Assembly: GCA_035542775.1 (NCBI GenBank)
Contig: DATKKX010000365.1
Location: 1 to 6,889 of the forward strand
Direction of reading: 5' to 3'
Length of the DNA: 6,889 nucleotides
DNA from: DATKKX01 sp035542775
Lineage (GTDB): Bacteria; Planctomycetota; Phycisphaerae; UBA1845; UTPLA1
Positions 1-5,929 of the stretch are shown piece by piece. Below the pieces are notes generated by a model. It made no database searches. It was not told where the DNA came from and worked only from the letters and a program-made list of their open reading frames with translations. The position numbers and the translations under genes were made by a program. Every line of letters starts with the position of its first letter. The first letter of the stretch is position 1.

Positions 1-31
1 GCAGCCCGCACTGGCGAGGCCGGCGGGCTGC
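1..31. repeat. 9-bp perfect inverted repeat at the left edge
   Basis: GCAGCCCGC at 1-9 is the exact reverse complement of GCGGGCTGC at 23-31, leaving a 13-nt loop. As RNA this makes a strong GC hairpin. No T-run follows, so it is not a classical rho-independent terminator. It may still help end an upstream transcript or be an attenuator. One reading frame crosses it and stops at 55-57, so it could also lie inside the tail of a gene that begins outside the window. Confidence 0.5.
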
Positions 32-168
32 CTGGACAGGATGCGACATTCGGCTGAGGATACCGGGGTTCGATTGAGAGGCCCTGCGCGGGCGCGCGTC
101 TGCCGCCGCCTGCCGGACTCTCTCACTCGTCGGACCGACACCGCAACGGTCGGCCTACAGGTTTCGCT

Positions 169-172
169 GAGG
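169..172 (+). promoter_or_regulatory. ribosome binding site of the first methyltransferase
   Basis: GAGG at 169-172 lies 5 nt before the ATG at 178 and continues into a purine-rich GCGGGA. It is a reasonable Shine-Dalgarno site and supports the start at 178. No convincing -35/-10 pair is visible in 1-168, so the gene may be read from a promoter outside the window. Confidence 0.5.
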
Positions 173-177
173 CGGGA

Positions 178-1062
178 ATGATACCGAAACGACAAGTGCC
201 CTGTAATCTCTGCGGATCGGAGCGATTCGCGATCCTCTATCCGGACGAGCTCGGCGACGAGGCCCCTTCAGTCGATTACAACTTCTCGCGTCAGACACGA
301 AAGACCTTCCAGATCGTCCGTTGCGATTCCTGCGGGCTGATTTTCACCAACCCCATGCCATCGCTGGAGTCGGTATACACGGAAACCCGCGACGAAACCT
401 ATCTGCGTTCCCGTGCCCAGCGGCTTCGCACCGCCGAGCATGTCGTCGATCTGATCCGCCGGTTTCGCCCCGGCGGGACCCTGCTGGACGTGGGCTGCGC
501 CACCGGCGTCCTGCTCGACGCCGCCAGCCGCCATTTCGCGGTGGAGGGGATCGAGCTGTCGCGCTGGGCCCGCGAGGAGGCTTCCTCCAGGCACAAGGTC
601 TACGACCGCCCCCTGGCCGACCTCGACCTCGACAAGCAATACGACGTTGTCACCCTGATGGGCGTCATCGAGCATTTCGAGGACCCGACGCGGGAAATCC
701 AGGCCATCAATCGGGTGCTCAAGCCCGGCGGGCTGTTCGTGCTGTACACGGGAGATGCCGAGGCCTGGCTGTCCCGGTTGCTGGGGAAGAAATGGTGGTG
801 GTACCAGGGCATGCACCTGTTCTATTTCTCGCGGCGAACCTGCCAGGCTTTGCTCCAGAAGTGCGGCTTCACCACGATACGCGTGACCACCCATCGCACC
901 TACTTCCAACTGTTCTCCCTGGCGGTCAGTATGCGGCGCTACTGGATCGGCTCGGTCATCGAGCCGGTCATGAAGCTGCCCGGCCTGCGGGACATCATGG
1001 TCCCGTTGCAATTGAGCGGCGAAATGCTTATGTTCGCCGAGAAGCGCCCGGCCCGTCAGTGA
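178..1062 (+). CDS. class I SAM-dependent methyltransferase with N-terminal zinc ribbon
   Basis: Predicted soluble cytoplasmic methyltransferase of 294 aa. An N-terminal treble-clef-like zinc site is formed by C9-x2-C12 and C49-x2-C52 (CNLC, CDSC), the pattern seen in many sugar or glycan methyltransferases. The Rossmann core follows: motif I LLDVGCATGVLL at 102-113, the acidic end of strand beta-2 at E126 (GIELS), motif IV region VVTLMGVIEHFEDP at 157-170, and the post-motif LKPGGLF at 181-187. GMHLFYFSRRT at 211-221 is a recurring C-terminal signature of these proteins. The ATG at 178 has a GAGG site 5 nt upstream and places the first zinc pair at residue 9. The GT87 gene lies downstream on the same strand, 145 nt away, and is probably co-transcribed. 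An O- or C-methyltransferase acting on a sugar nucleotide or glycan is the likely role by context; the substrate cannot be read from the sequence. Confidence 0.9.
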   Translation: MIPKRQVPCNLCGSERFAILYPDELGDEAPSVDYNFSRQTRKTFQIVRCDSCGLIFTNPMPSLESVYTETRDETYLRSRAQRLRTAEHVVDLIRRFRPGGTLLDVGCATGVLLDAASRHFAVEGIELSRWAREEASSRHKVYDRPLADLDLDKQYDVVTLMGVIEHFEDPTREIQAINRVLKPGGLFVLYTGDAEAWLSRLLGKKWWWYQGMHLFYFSRRTCQALLQKCGFTTIRVTTHRTYFQLFSLAVSMRRYWIGSVIEPVMKLPGLRDIMVPLQLSGEMLMFAEKRPARQ

Positions 1063-1207
1063 GAAACGACATCTGCGCGCCGGTTTGGCGGCAGGGCGGC
1101 GCAATGGCATGGCGGAGTTCGTGCCGGCGGCAAGGCATGGCGGCTGCGCCGATTGGATTCGCCGAATCGCGCGCCCGATGGCCGCACTCCACAGCGGTTT
1201 ATCCTTG
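1063..1207. other. 145-nt spacer between the methyltransferase and GT87 genes
   Basis: No recognisable RNA, repeat or terminator is visible here. The GT87 frame stays open through most of it, with a possible TTG start at 1085 and ATGs at 1109 and 1178. The 41 residues this would add are Arg/Ala/Gly-rich, carry no motif and come before the natural membrane-anchor start, so I read the stretch as mostly untranslated leader. No clear -35/-10 pair was seen. Confidence 0.4.
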
Positions 1208-3094
1208 ATGTCAGCTTCTCGCAGGATTCTGGCGTGCTACCTCGTGTTCGGCGCCATCTTCGGCGTGATCGTCCCTCTCCTGGTCTGCCGGCACTATCAC
1301 ATCGCCTACCATCCGCAGGATTTCTACCCCATGCAGCGGCCCGGGGGCGACTACGTGGCCACCTACGTCGCCGCCCGGTCCATCTGGCAGGGCCGCGATA
1401 TCTACAAGTACTATCCCGACAGCGTCGACTGGTCCGCGACCGGGCCTATTAGTCGCTACACGTATGCTCCGCCGCAGGCGTACCTGTTCGTGCCGCTCTC
1501 CTTCTTCTCCTTTGAGCACAGCCACCTGGCCTGGGTGATCATCACCTGCGTGCTGATATTTCTCAGTGCGGTTGCCTTCTCCCGCCTGTTCGAAAGCCCG
1601 TGGTGCGTGGTCATCGCCGCATGCGTGCTCTATGGCATGTCCACGTTCCTGCCCTTCCAGTTTGAGCGAGGGCAGACGGACGCCCTGCCCCTGTTCTGCG
1701 TGGCCATGGCGATGTATTTCCACATCCGGCGGAAGAACCCGTATTGGGCGGGCTTCTTCATCGCGCTTGGGGCCACCATCAAGGTCATTCCCGGGTTGTT
1801 TCTGTTGTACTTCGCCCTGCGGCGGGACTGGCGGGCGATTGCCTCCACGCTCGTGTCCACGGCCGGGATCATTCTGCTGACCGGTGTGCATGACTGGTAT
1901 GACTGGGCGACCAGGATCGCCCCGGCGTGGTCCGGACTGTTCCTGGGTTACAACGTCGATCACTCCCTCGTTTATCTGCTCCAGGCGTTTATCGACGACC
2001 CGCTGAAGGCCCGGTCGTGGGCGAGGGTGCCCTCGGCGCTCCTGATGGCGAATTACGTCGTGATGGTGCTGCTCAACCGCCGGCGCGACCAGTTCGCCGC
2101 CCTCGAAGTCACCATTCTGGCCGTCATCATGGAGATCATCACGCCCTGGTCGGCCAACTACAAGCTGGTGATGCTGCTGTTCTTCTTCGTCTCGCCGTTC
2201 GTCATCGCGCAACTCGACTATGTGCGGCAGCGCCCGATCGCCCGATCGCTCCCTCTGTTCGTCGCTTTCCTGATGATCGTGCCGGTCTTCGGCGAATATC
2301 TCGCACGCCTGCCGTTCTCCGTTGCGGCCCGCTGGCTCAGGCAGGACATCATTGCCTCGAATCCACTGGACCCGCTCTTTACGGATCGCAAGGTTATCGT
2401 CGGCATCCTGATCGGGCTCACGTACCTGATAGCTCTTTACTGGAGAGAGACGCTTCGCAGCCGCAAGGCGCAAGCACCGAGCCATGCCGAAGCCCAGTCC
2501 CAGCCGAGTCGATGGTCGTTCAAGCCGGCTCTGTGGATTGCTCTCCTGCCTGTCGCCTACGCGGGAACTGTATGCTCCTGGGTGTGCTGGACGCCGCCGA
2601 CACGTTACCAGGAAGCCATTGCCCGCTTTGGTCCCGAGCGGAAGATCAACGACAACGTCGCATTGGCGGGCTATTTCGTTCATCGCGGTGGTCCGGACTG
2701 GTACGACGTCGACATCATCTATCACTCCGTGAAGCCGATGCCGCGCAACCTGCAGATCTACCTTCATGCGAACAAGAAAAATGAGGCAGGAGGAATTGCC
2801 GCGACGACCGGTCGCAACATCTTCCCCAGTCTGATCACGTCCTTCTGGCCGCGCGGCAAGTTTGTCGTGGCGCGGACGGGCTGGTGGTTCAGCCCCGGGA
2901 CCTATGATGTGAATGTGGGCTTCTTTGATCTGAGCAATGGCGCTCAATACGGCGAAGCCAATCTCGGATCGGTCGACTTCGCCGCGGCGGCCGACCAGCC
3001 GCTCATCCGGGGCCCAGGCGTCAACGCAGCTTCAGCCGCCGGAACGCGACCCAGCTCATCTTCAGCAGCAACCACCCGTGCCGGAAGCGGCTGA
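1208..3094 (+). CDS. polytopic membrane glycosyltransferase, GT87 (DUF2029) type, with C-terminal beta domain
   Basis: From the ATG at 1208 the product is 628 aa. It opens with a short basic end (MSASRR) and a first membrane segment at about 7-27. Many hydrophobic segments follow up to about 411, with another at about 439-460. GT87-like features are GDY with D48 in the first outer loop (the expected catalytic-base position), the SIWQGRDIYKYYP stretch (58-70), YAPPQAYLFVPL (86-97), RGQTDALPLF (154-163), and ATIKVIPGLFLLYFALRRDW (189-208). GT87 enzymes such as mycobacterial PimE take mannose from polyprenyl-phosphate mannose on the outer face of the inner membrane. After the last membrane segment, residues 462-595 look like a soluble extracytoplasmic beta domain ending in SPGTYDVNVGFFDLSNG. 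The last 24 residues are Ala/Ser/Thr-rich and antisense to the next gene. The start is uncertain: TTG 1085 gives 669 aa, with other ATGs at 1109 and 1178. No strong ribosome site precedes any of them. Donor and acceptor are unknown. Confidence 0.87.
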   Translation: MSASRRILACYLVFGAIFGVIVPLLVCRHYHIAYHPQDFYPMQRPGGDYVATYVAARSIWQGRDIYKYYPDSVDWSATGPISRYTYAPPQAYLFVPLSFFSFEHSHLAWVIITCVLIFLSAVAFSRLFESPWCVVIAACVLYGMSTFLPFQFERGQTDALPLFCVAMAMYFHIRRKNPYWAGFFIALGATIKVIPGLFLLYFALRRDWRAIASTLVSTAGIILLTGVHDWYDWATRIAPAWSGLFLGYNVDHSLVYLLQAFIDDPLKARSWARVPSALLMANYVVMVLLNRRRDQFAALEVTILAVIMEIITPWSANYKLVMLLFFFVSPFVIAQLDYVRQRPIARSLPLFVAFLMIVPVFGEYLARLPFSVAARWLRQDIIASNPLDPLFTDRKVIVGILIGLTYLIALYWRETLRSRKAQAPSHAEAQSQPSRWSFKPALWIALLPVAYAGTVCSWVCWTPPTRYQEAIARFGPERKINDNVALAGYFVHRGGPDWYDVDIIYHSVKPMPRNLQIYLHANKKNEAGGIAATTGRNIFPSLITSFWPRGKFVVARTGWWFSPGTYDVNVGFFDLSNGAQYGEANLGSVDFAAAADQPLIRGPGVNAASAAGTRPSSSSAATTRAGSG

Positions 3095-4514
3095 TATTGG
3101 TCACGCCGTACTTGCGTGACTCATACCGCACGGGGATCTCGACGAACCGCAGATTGGCCTTGGCAGCCCCCAGGATCAGGTCGAAATCGCCGAAAGGATC
3201 GAAGTCCCCGAAATAATAGCGGTTGCGGGCGATCACCTCGTAATGGGCCTTGGAGAGCACCTTGGTGCCGCAGAGCGTGTCGCGGATCGGCTGGTTCAGC
3301 AGCCAGGTGAAGAGGATGCTGAAGAAGCGATTCCCGATCTTGTTCAGGAACCGCATGGCCTGCTCTTCCATCGGATAGACCAGTCGCGTGCCGTTGACGA
3401 ACTCGCCCTTTCCCTGGCGAACGGCCTCGACGAAGCGCGGCAGGATCTCCGGCGGCACGGTCAGGTCGGCATCGAGGATCATGAGGATGTCGCCGGTCGC
3501 GGCGGTGAAACCCTTGCGGACGGCGTCACCCTTGCCCACGCCATCTCCCTGGAGGATCAGCTTGACGTTGCGGTCCGGCCGCGCAGCGATCTGCCGGCTG
3601 ATCTCATCCGCCGTTCCGTCGGTACTGTTGCCATCCACGAAGACAATTTCCGTGCCCGCGCTCATCTCCGGCGTGCGGGCGAGGATTCCCTCGATGTTGC
3701 CGCGCTCATTGCGGGTGGGGACGACCACGCTCACCCGCGGCGAAGCCAGCAGAGGCGGCGGGCCGATCGGCCGGGCGATCAGCAACTGGATGAGACCCAG
3801 ATGCGCCCACGGCCAGAACCGTACCAGAAAGCGATTGAAGAATGCCGAGACGCCGGGCACCGAGATCGGAAACAGCACCTCGCCCGACTTGCGGATGACT
3901 TCCAGGTCCGCCAGGTAGAGCAGGTTGGTGAAATCCAGCACCGATAGCCAGTTTTGCTCGCCGGTCGGGCGGCGAACGCCCAGCCGCGTGGCGAACTTGA
4001 GGATCGGTTCCCACGCGGCGTTCTGGTAGGCGATGATCACGCGCGTGTCGCTGCGGCAGGCCTTGCGGATCGAGTTGAACAGGCCCTGCAAGTCCTTGAT
4101 GTCCCCGAGCACAGTGGAAACGATGATGTAGTCGAAGGTCTGGCCTCCGAGATCAAACTCGGCGGGGTCGGCCTGGATGAAGGTCAGATGCGGATGGCGC
4201 TGACGCGCGGCCTCCACCACCTTCGGGCGGGCGTCTATGGCCACGCCGTGCGAAGGTTCCAGGGATGCCAGCAGATCGCCGAGCTGGCAGCCGATCTCCA
4301 GAACCGAGCTGCCGGATGGGATGTGCTGGCGGAACAGCCGGAACAACTGCTGCGAATAGTAGGGAAATCGGCGTCCCCACTGCTCCAGCAACTCCGGATC
4401 GGAAAGGCGCCAGGCTGAGGTTTGGCCGGCGGGGTCCGCCGCAGGCTCATTGGTCAATTGGCTTCCGCTTTTCTGCATGGCACCGTGCTTCGCAAAGGCC
4501 GACCCGACCGACAT
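3021..4514 (-). CDS. fusion protein: SAM methyltransferase domain plus GT2 polyprenyl-phosphate sugar transferase
   Basis: 497 aa with two domains. Residues about 45-210 form a class I methyltransferase core: motif I VLEIGCQLGDLL (71-82), acidic D94 ending strand beta-2 (VAID), and YIIVSTVLGDIKD (129-141) in the motif IV region. Residues about 259-497 form a GT-A family 2 domain like dolichol/polyprenol-phosphate mannose synthase: VSVVVPTRNE (261-270), VDGNSTDGT (293-301), GVGKGDAVRKGF (325-336), metal-binding DAD (348-350), LCGTK (414-418), FGDFDLILGA (441-450) and YGVTNISRF (469-477). There is no C-terminal membrane pair; the Arg/Lys-rich amphipathic end WLLLKMSWVAFRRLKLR may sit on the membrane. 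Likely role: charging polyprenyl phosphate with a sugar, plausibly mannose, in the cytoplasm. The ATG at 4514 is about 20 nt after the predicted transcription start. A second ATG at 4478 would remove 12 unconserved-looking residues. Neither has a clear Shine-Dalgarno site. The stop lies inside the convergent GT87 gene. Confidence 0.92.
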   Translation of the reverse strand: MSVGSAFAKHGAMQKSGSQLTNEPAADPAGQTSAWRLSDPELLEQWGRRFPYYSQQLFRLFRQHIPSGSSVLEIGCQLGDLLASLEPSHGVAIDARPKVVEAARQRHPHLTFIQADPAEFDLGGQTFDYIIVSTVLGDIKDLQGLFNSIRKACRSDTRVIIAYQNAAWEPILKFATRLGVRRPTGEQNWLSVLDFTNLLYLADLEVIRKSGEVLFPISVPGVSAFFNRFLVRFWPWAHLGLIQLLIARPIGPPPLLASPRVSVVVPTRNERGNIEGILARTPEMSAGTEIVFVDGNSTDGTADEISRQIAARPDRNVKLILQGDGVGKGDAVRKGFTAATGDILMILDADLTVPPEILPRFVEAVRQGKGEFVNGTRLVYPMEEQAMRFLNKIGNRFFSILFTWLLNQPIRDTLCGTKVLSKAHYEVIARNRYYFGDFDPFGDFDLILGAAKANLRFVEIPVRYESRKYGVTNISRFRHGWLLLKMSWVAFRRLKLR

Positions 4515-4542
4515 CGACTAACGCCGCGGCATCCGGTCGCGG

Positions 4543-4572
4543 AGTATAGATTTGCCCGCCAAGGATCGTCAA
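4543..4572 (-). promoter_or_regulatory. sigma70-type promoter for the methyltransferase-GT2 fusion gene
   Basis: On the minus strand, TTGACG (4572-4567) is separated by 18 nt from TATACT (4548-4543). Each box matches the consensus at five of six positions. The predicted start of transcription is near 4535, giving a leader of about 20 nt before the ATG at 4514. This is the best promoter-like sequence in the window and stands out from the GC-rich surroundings. If the organism's housekeeping factor prefers other boxes, activity could differ. Confidence 0.65.
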
Positions 4573-4577
4573 CGATC
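4564..4577. promoter_or_regulatory. palindrome over the -35 box, candidate operator
   Basis: GATCGT (4564-4569) and ACGATC (4572-4577) are perfect inverted half-sites separated by CA. The 14-bp palindrome covers the whole minus-strand -35 box at 4567-4572. A dimeric repressor bound here would block RNA polymerase. Its position in a divergent region between two glycan genes makes a regulatory role plausible. No regulator gene is in the window, and 6-bp half-sites can arise by chance. Confidence 0.4.
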
Positions 4578-4600
4578 AGTTGCGACGATGCGGGACTTCT

Positions 4601-4620
4601 CATCCGGCCTTGCCGGGATG
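4601..4620. repeat. bulged hairpin in the divergent region
   Basis: CATC-CGGC-CTT-GCCG-G-GATG folds into an 8-bp stem with a 3-nt loop and one bulged G. It lies between the fusion-gene promoter and the weaker plus-strand promoter. No T-tract follows on either side, so a terminator is unlikely. It may simply be a by-product of GC-rich composition. Confidence 0.3.
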
Positions 4621-4642
4621 GTGCGGGATTTGACTTGATGCC

Positions 4643-4671
4643 TTGAGCCTCCGCAACAACAGCCTTACCAT
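4643..4671 (+). promoter_or_regulatory. possible weak promoter for gmd
   Basis: TTGAGC (4643-4648), a 17-nt spacer and TACCAT (4666-4671) match the sigma70 boxes at four of six positions each. Transcription would start near 4678, leaving an 80-nt leader before gmd that contains the palindrome at 4722-4737. A better -35 match, TTGACT at 4630-4635, has no good -10 partner at 16-18 nt. A promoter must exist somewhere here because the upstream gene points the other way, but this exact choice is tentative. Confidence 0.33.
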
Positions 4672-4721
4672 CTGCCGGAGAGCCGCAGGCTTTTCGCCGG
4701 AGGCGGGAGCGGCTCGGGTTT

Positions 4722-4737
4722 CCGTCGCACGCGACGG
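4722..4737. repeat. 16-bp near-perfect palindrome just upstream of gmd
   Basis: CCGTCGC (4722-4728) and GCGACGG (4731-4737) are perfect 7-bp inverted half-sites separated by AC. As RNA this gives a 6-bp GC stem closed by a CACG tetraloop, ending 20 nt before the gmd start. It could be an operator or a 5' leader hairpin near the ribosome site. There is no T-tract, so it is not a standard terminator. Confidence 0.45.
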
Positions 4738-4757
4738 CAGCGAAGCGAGAACAGCTC

Positions 4758-5819
4758 ATGTCCAAGAAAGCGCTCATCACCGGCATCACCGGTCAGGACG
4801 GCAGCTATCTGGCGGAGTTCCTGCTTGCCAAGGGCTACGAGGTCCACGGCATCATCCGCCGCTCCAGCAGCTTCAACACCGGTCGCGTCGACCACCTGTA
4901 TCGTGATCCGCACGACAAGGACGCCCGGCTGTTCCTGCATTACGGCGATTCGACGGACGCTTCCAGCCTGCGCCACGTTCTGAGCATGTTCGAGTTCGAC
5001 GAGATCTACAACCTGGCCGCGCAGTCGCACGTTCGGCTCAGCTTCGACCAGCCGGTTTATACGGCGGAGACCGGGGCCCTCAGCACGCTCAAGCTCCTGG
5101 AGGCGATCCGCGACATGAAGGTCAAGTCGCGGTTTTACCAGGCCTCCAGCAGCGAGATGTTCGGGGATGCCGCTCCGCCGCAGAAGGAGACGACGTCCTT
5201 CCGCCCGCGGAGCCCGTATGCCTGCGCCAAGGTGTTCAGCCACTGGCAGACCATCAATTACCGCGAGGCCTACAAGCTCTTTGCCTGCTGCGGCATTCTC
5301 TTCAACCACGAGAGCCCGCGCCGCGGCGAGACCTTCGTTACTCGAAAGATCACCCGCGCGGCCACGCGTATCAAGGAGGGTTTGCAGGACAAGCTCTTCC
5401 TTGGGAACCTGGAGGCCAAGCGCGACTGGGGCTATGCCGCGGACTACGTCGAGGGCATGTGGCTCATGCTCCAGCAGCCCAGTCCCGACGACTACGTGAT
5501 CGCTACCGGCGAGTCGCACTCGGTCCGTGAATTTGTGCAGGAGGTCTTCAGCCTGCTCGACCTGGACTGGGAGAAGTACGTGACCATCGATCCGCGGTAT
5601 TTCCGCCCGACGGAGGTGGACTTCCTGCTGGGCGACGCCACCAAGGCCCGCGAAAAGCTGGGCTGGCAACCCAAGGTCACGTTCAAGGAGCTTGCCCGGC
5701 TCATGACCGAGAGCGACTGGCGCCTGGCCAAGGAGGAGCGGGCACTCCACGAGCATCGCGAGAACCACGCCAAGTCGAATGCCGGGCAGCTCCGGCGGTC
5801 GCAGTCGGCGACGCGGTGA
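4758..5819 (+). CDS. gmd: GDP-mannose 4,6-dehydratase
   Basis: 353-aa extended short-chain dehydrogenase. It converts GDP-D-mannose to GDP-4-dehydro-6-deoxy-D-mannose, the branch point for GDP-fucose, GDP-rhamnose and GDP-perosamine, in the cytoplasm with bound NADP. Visible family motifs are the nucleotide-binding TGITGQDGSYL (8-18), RRSSSFNTGR (34-43), HYGDSTDASSL (61-71), NLAAQSHVRLSF (85-96), the catalytic ASSSEMFG (129-136) with E133, the Y154-x3-K158 pair in SPYACAKVF, NHESPRRGETFVTRKI (183-198), and AKRDWGYAADYVEGMW (220-235). Length is in the normal range; the last 25 or so residues are a charged, probably disordered tail. Weak purines (GAGAA, 4748-4752) precede the ATG. The gene is read away from the methyltransferase-GT2 fusion gene. 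No GDP-fucose synthase, Rmd or perosamine synthase is in the window, so the final sugar is not known. Identity is nearly certain. Confidence 0.96.
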   Translation: MSKKALITGITGQDGSYLAEFLLAKGYEVHGIIRRSSSFNTGRVDHLYRDPHDKDARLFLHYGDSTDASSLRHVLSMFEFDEIYNLAAQSHVRLSFDQPVYTAETGALSTLKLLEAIRDMKVKSRFYQASSSEMFGDAAPPQKETTSFRPRSPYACAKVFSHWQTINYREAYKLFACCGILFNHESPRRGETFVTRKITRAATRIKEGLQDKLFLGNLEAKRDWGYAADYVEGMWLMLQQPSPDDYVIATGESHSVREFVQEVFSLLDLDWEKYVTIDPRYFRPTEVDFLLGDATKAREKLGWQPKVTFKELARLMTESDWRLAKEERALHEHRENHAKSNAGQLRRSQSATR

Positions 5820-5929
5820 CATGGGGCTGCGCGATTCGCATGTCTGATCGGCGGGGTGAATCGGACGCCGAGGGCAACGCCTGCCGGTAGAGCGGTTCGG
5901 CCTCTGCGTACCTGCGCTGGCGCGATGAC
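5820..5929. other. junction between gmd and the DnaB-C gene, with an interrupted frame
   Basis: No terminator hairpin with a T-tract is present. In the DnaB-C frame an ATG at 5840 opens 16 codons (MSDRRGESDAEGNACR), then a TAG at 5888-5890 interrupts. The frame then runs SGSASAYLRWRDDV directly into the GTG at 5930. The residues after the stop look like protein, suggesting that the 5' part of the ATPase gene was lost or broken here. This may also be where mobile DNA meets the glycan locus. Confidence 0.4.

Noticed and set aside
1..57. Possible C-terminus of an upstream gene (AARTGEAGGLPGQDATFG, stop at 55-57)
   Set aside because: Only 18 codons are visible and they are Gly/Ala-rich without signature; equally likely by chance.
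2..181. Open plus-strand frame ending in TGA that overlaps the ATG at 178
   Set aside because: The translation is Arg-rich with no motif, and open frames of 60 codons are common at this GC content. A gene tail cannot be excluded but is not supported.
268..1110. Minus-strand open frame opposite the first methyltransferase
   Set aside because: Low-information composition with no domain, while the plus strand carries zinc-binding and SAM motifs in order.
1211..2947. Long minus-strand open frame (578 codons) opposite the GT87 gene
   Set aside because: Its product is a Gly/Arg/His/Glu/Asp-rich mix with no motif. It is the expected antisense shadow of a GC-rich gene, and the plus strand has clear membrane segments and GT87 motifs.
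5884..5912. tRNA-like fragment (CCGGTAGAGCGGTTCGG), considered as an attachment site
   Set aside because: It resembles a D-arm, but no matching acceptor, anticodon or T-arm sequence is nearby, and attachment sites usually retain the tRNA 3' end.
5820..5929. Search for a rho-independent terminator after gmd
   Set aside because: No stable hairpin followed by a T-run is present on either strand.
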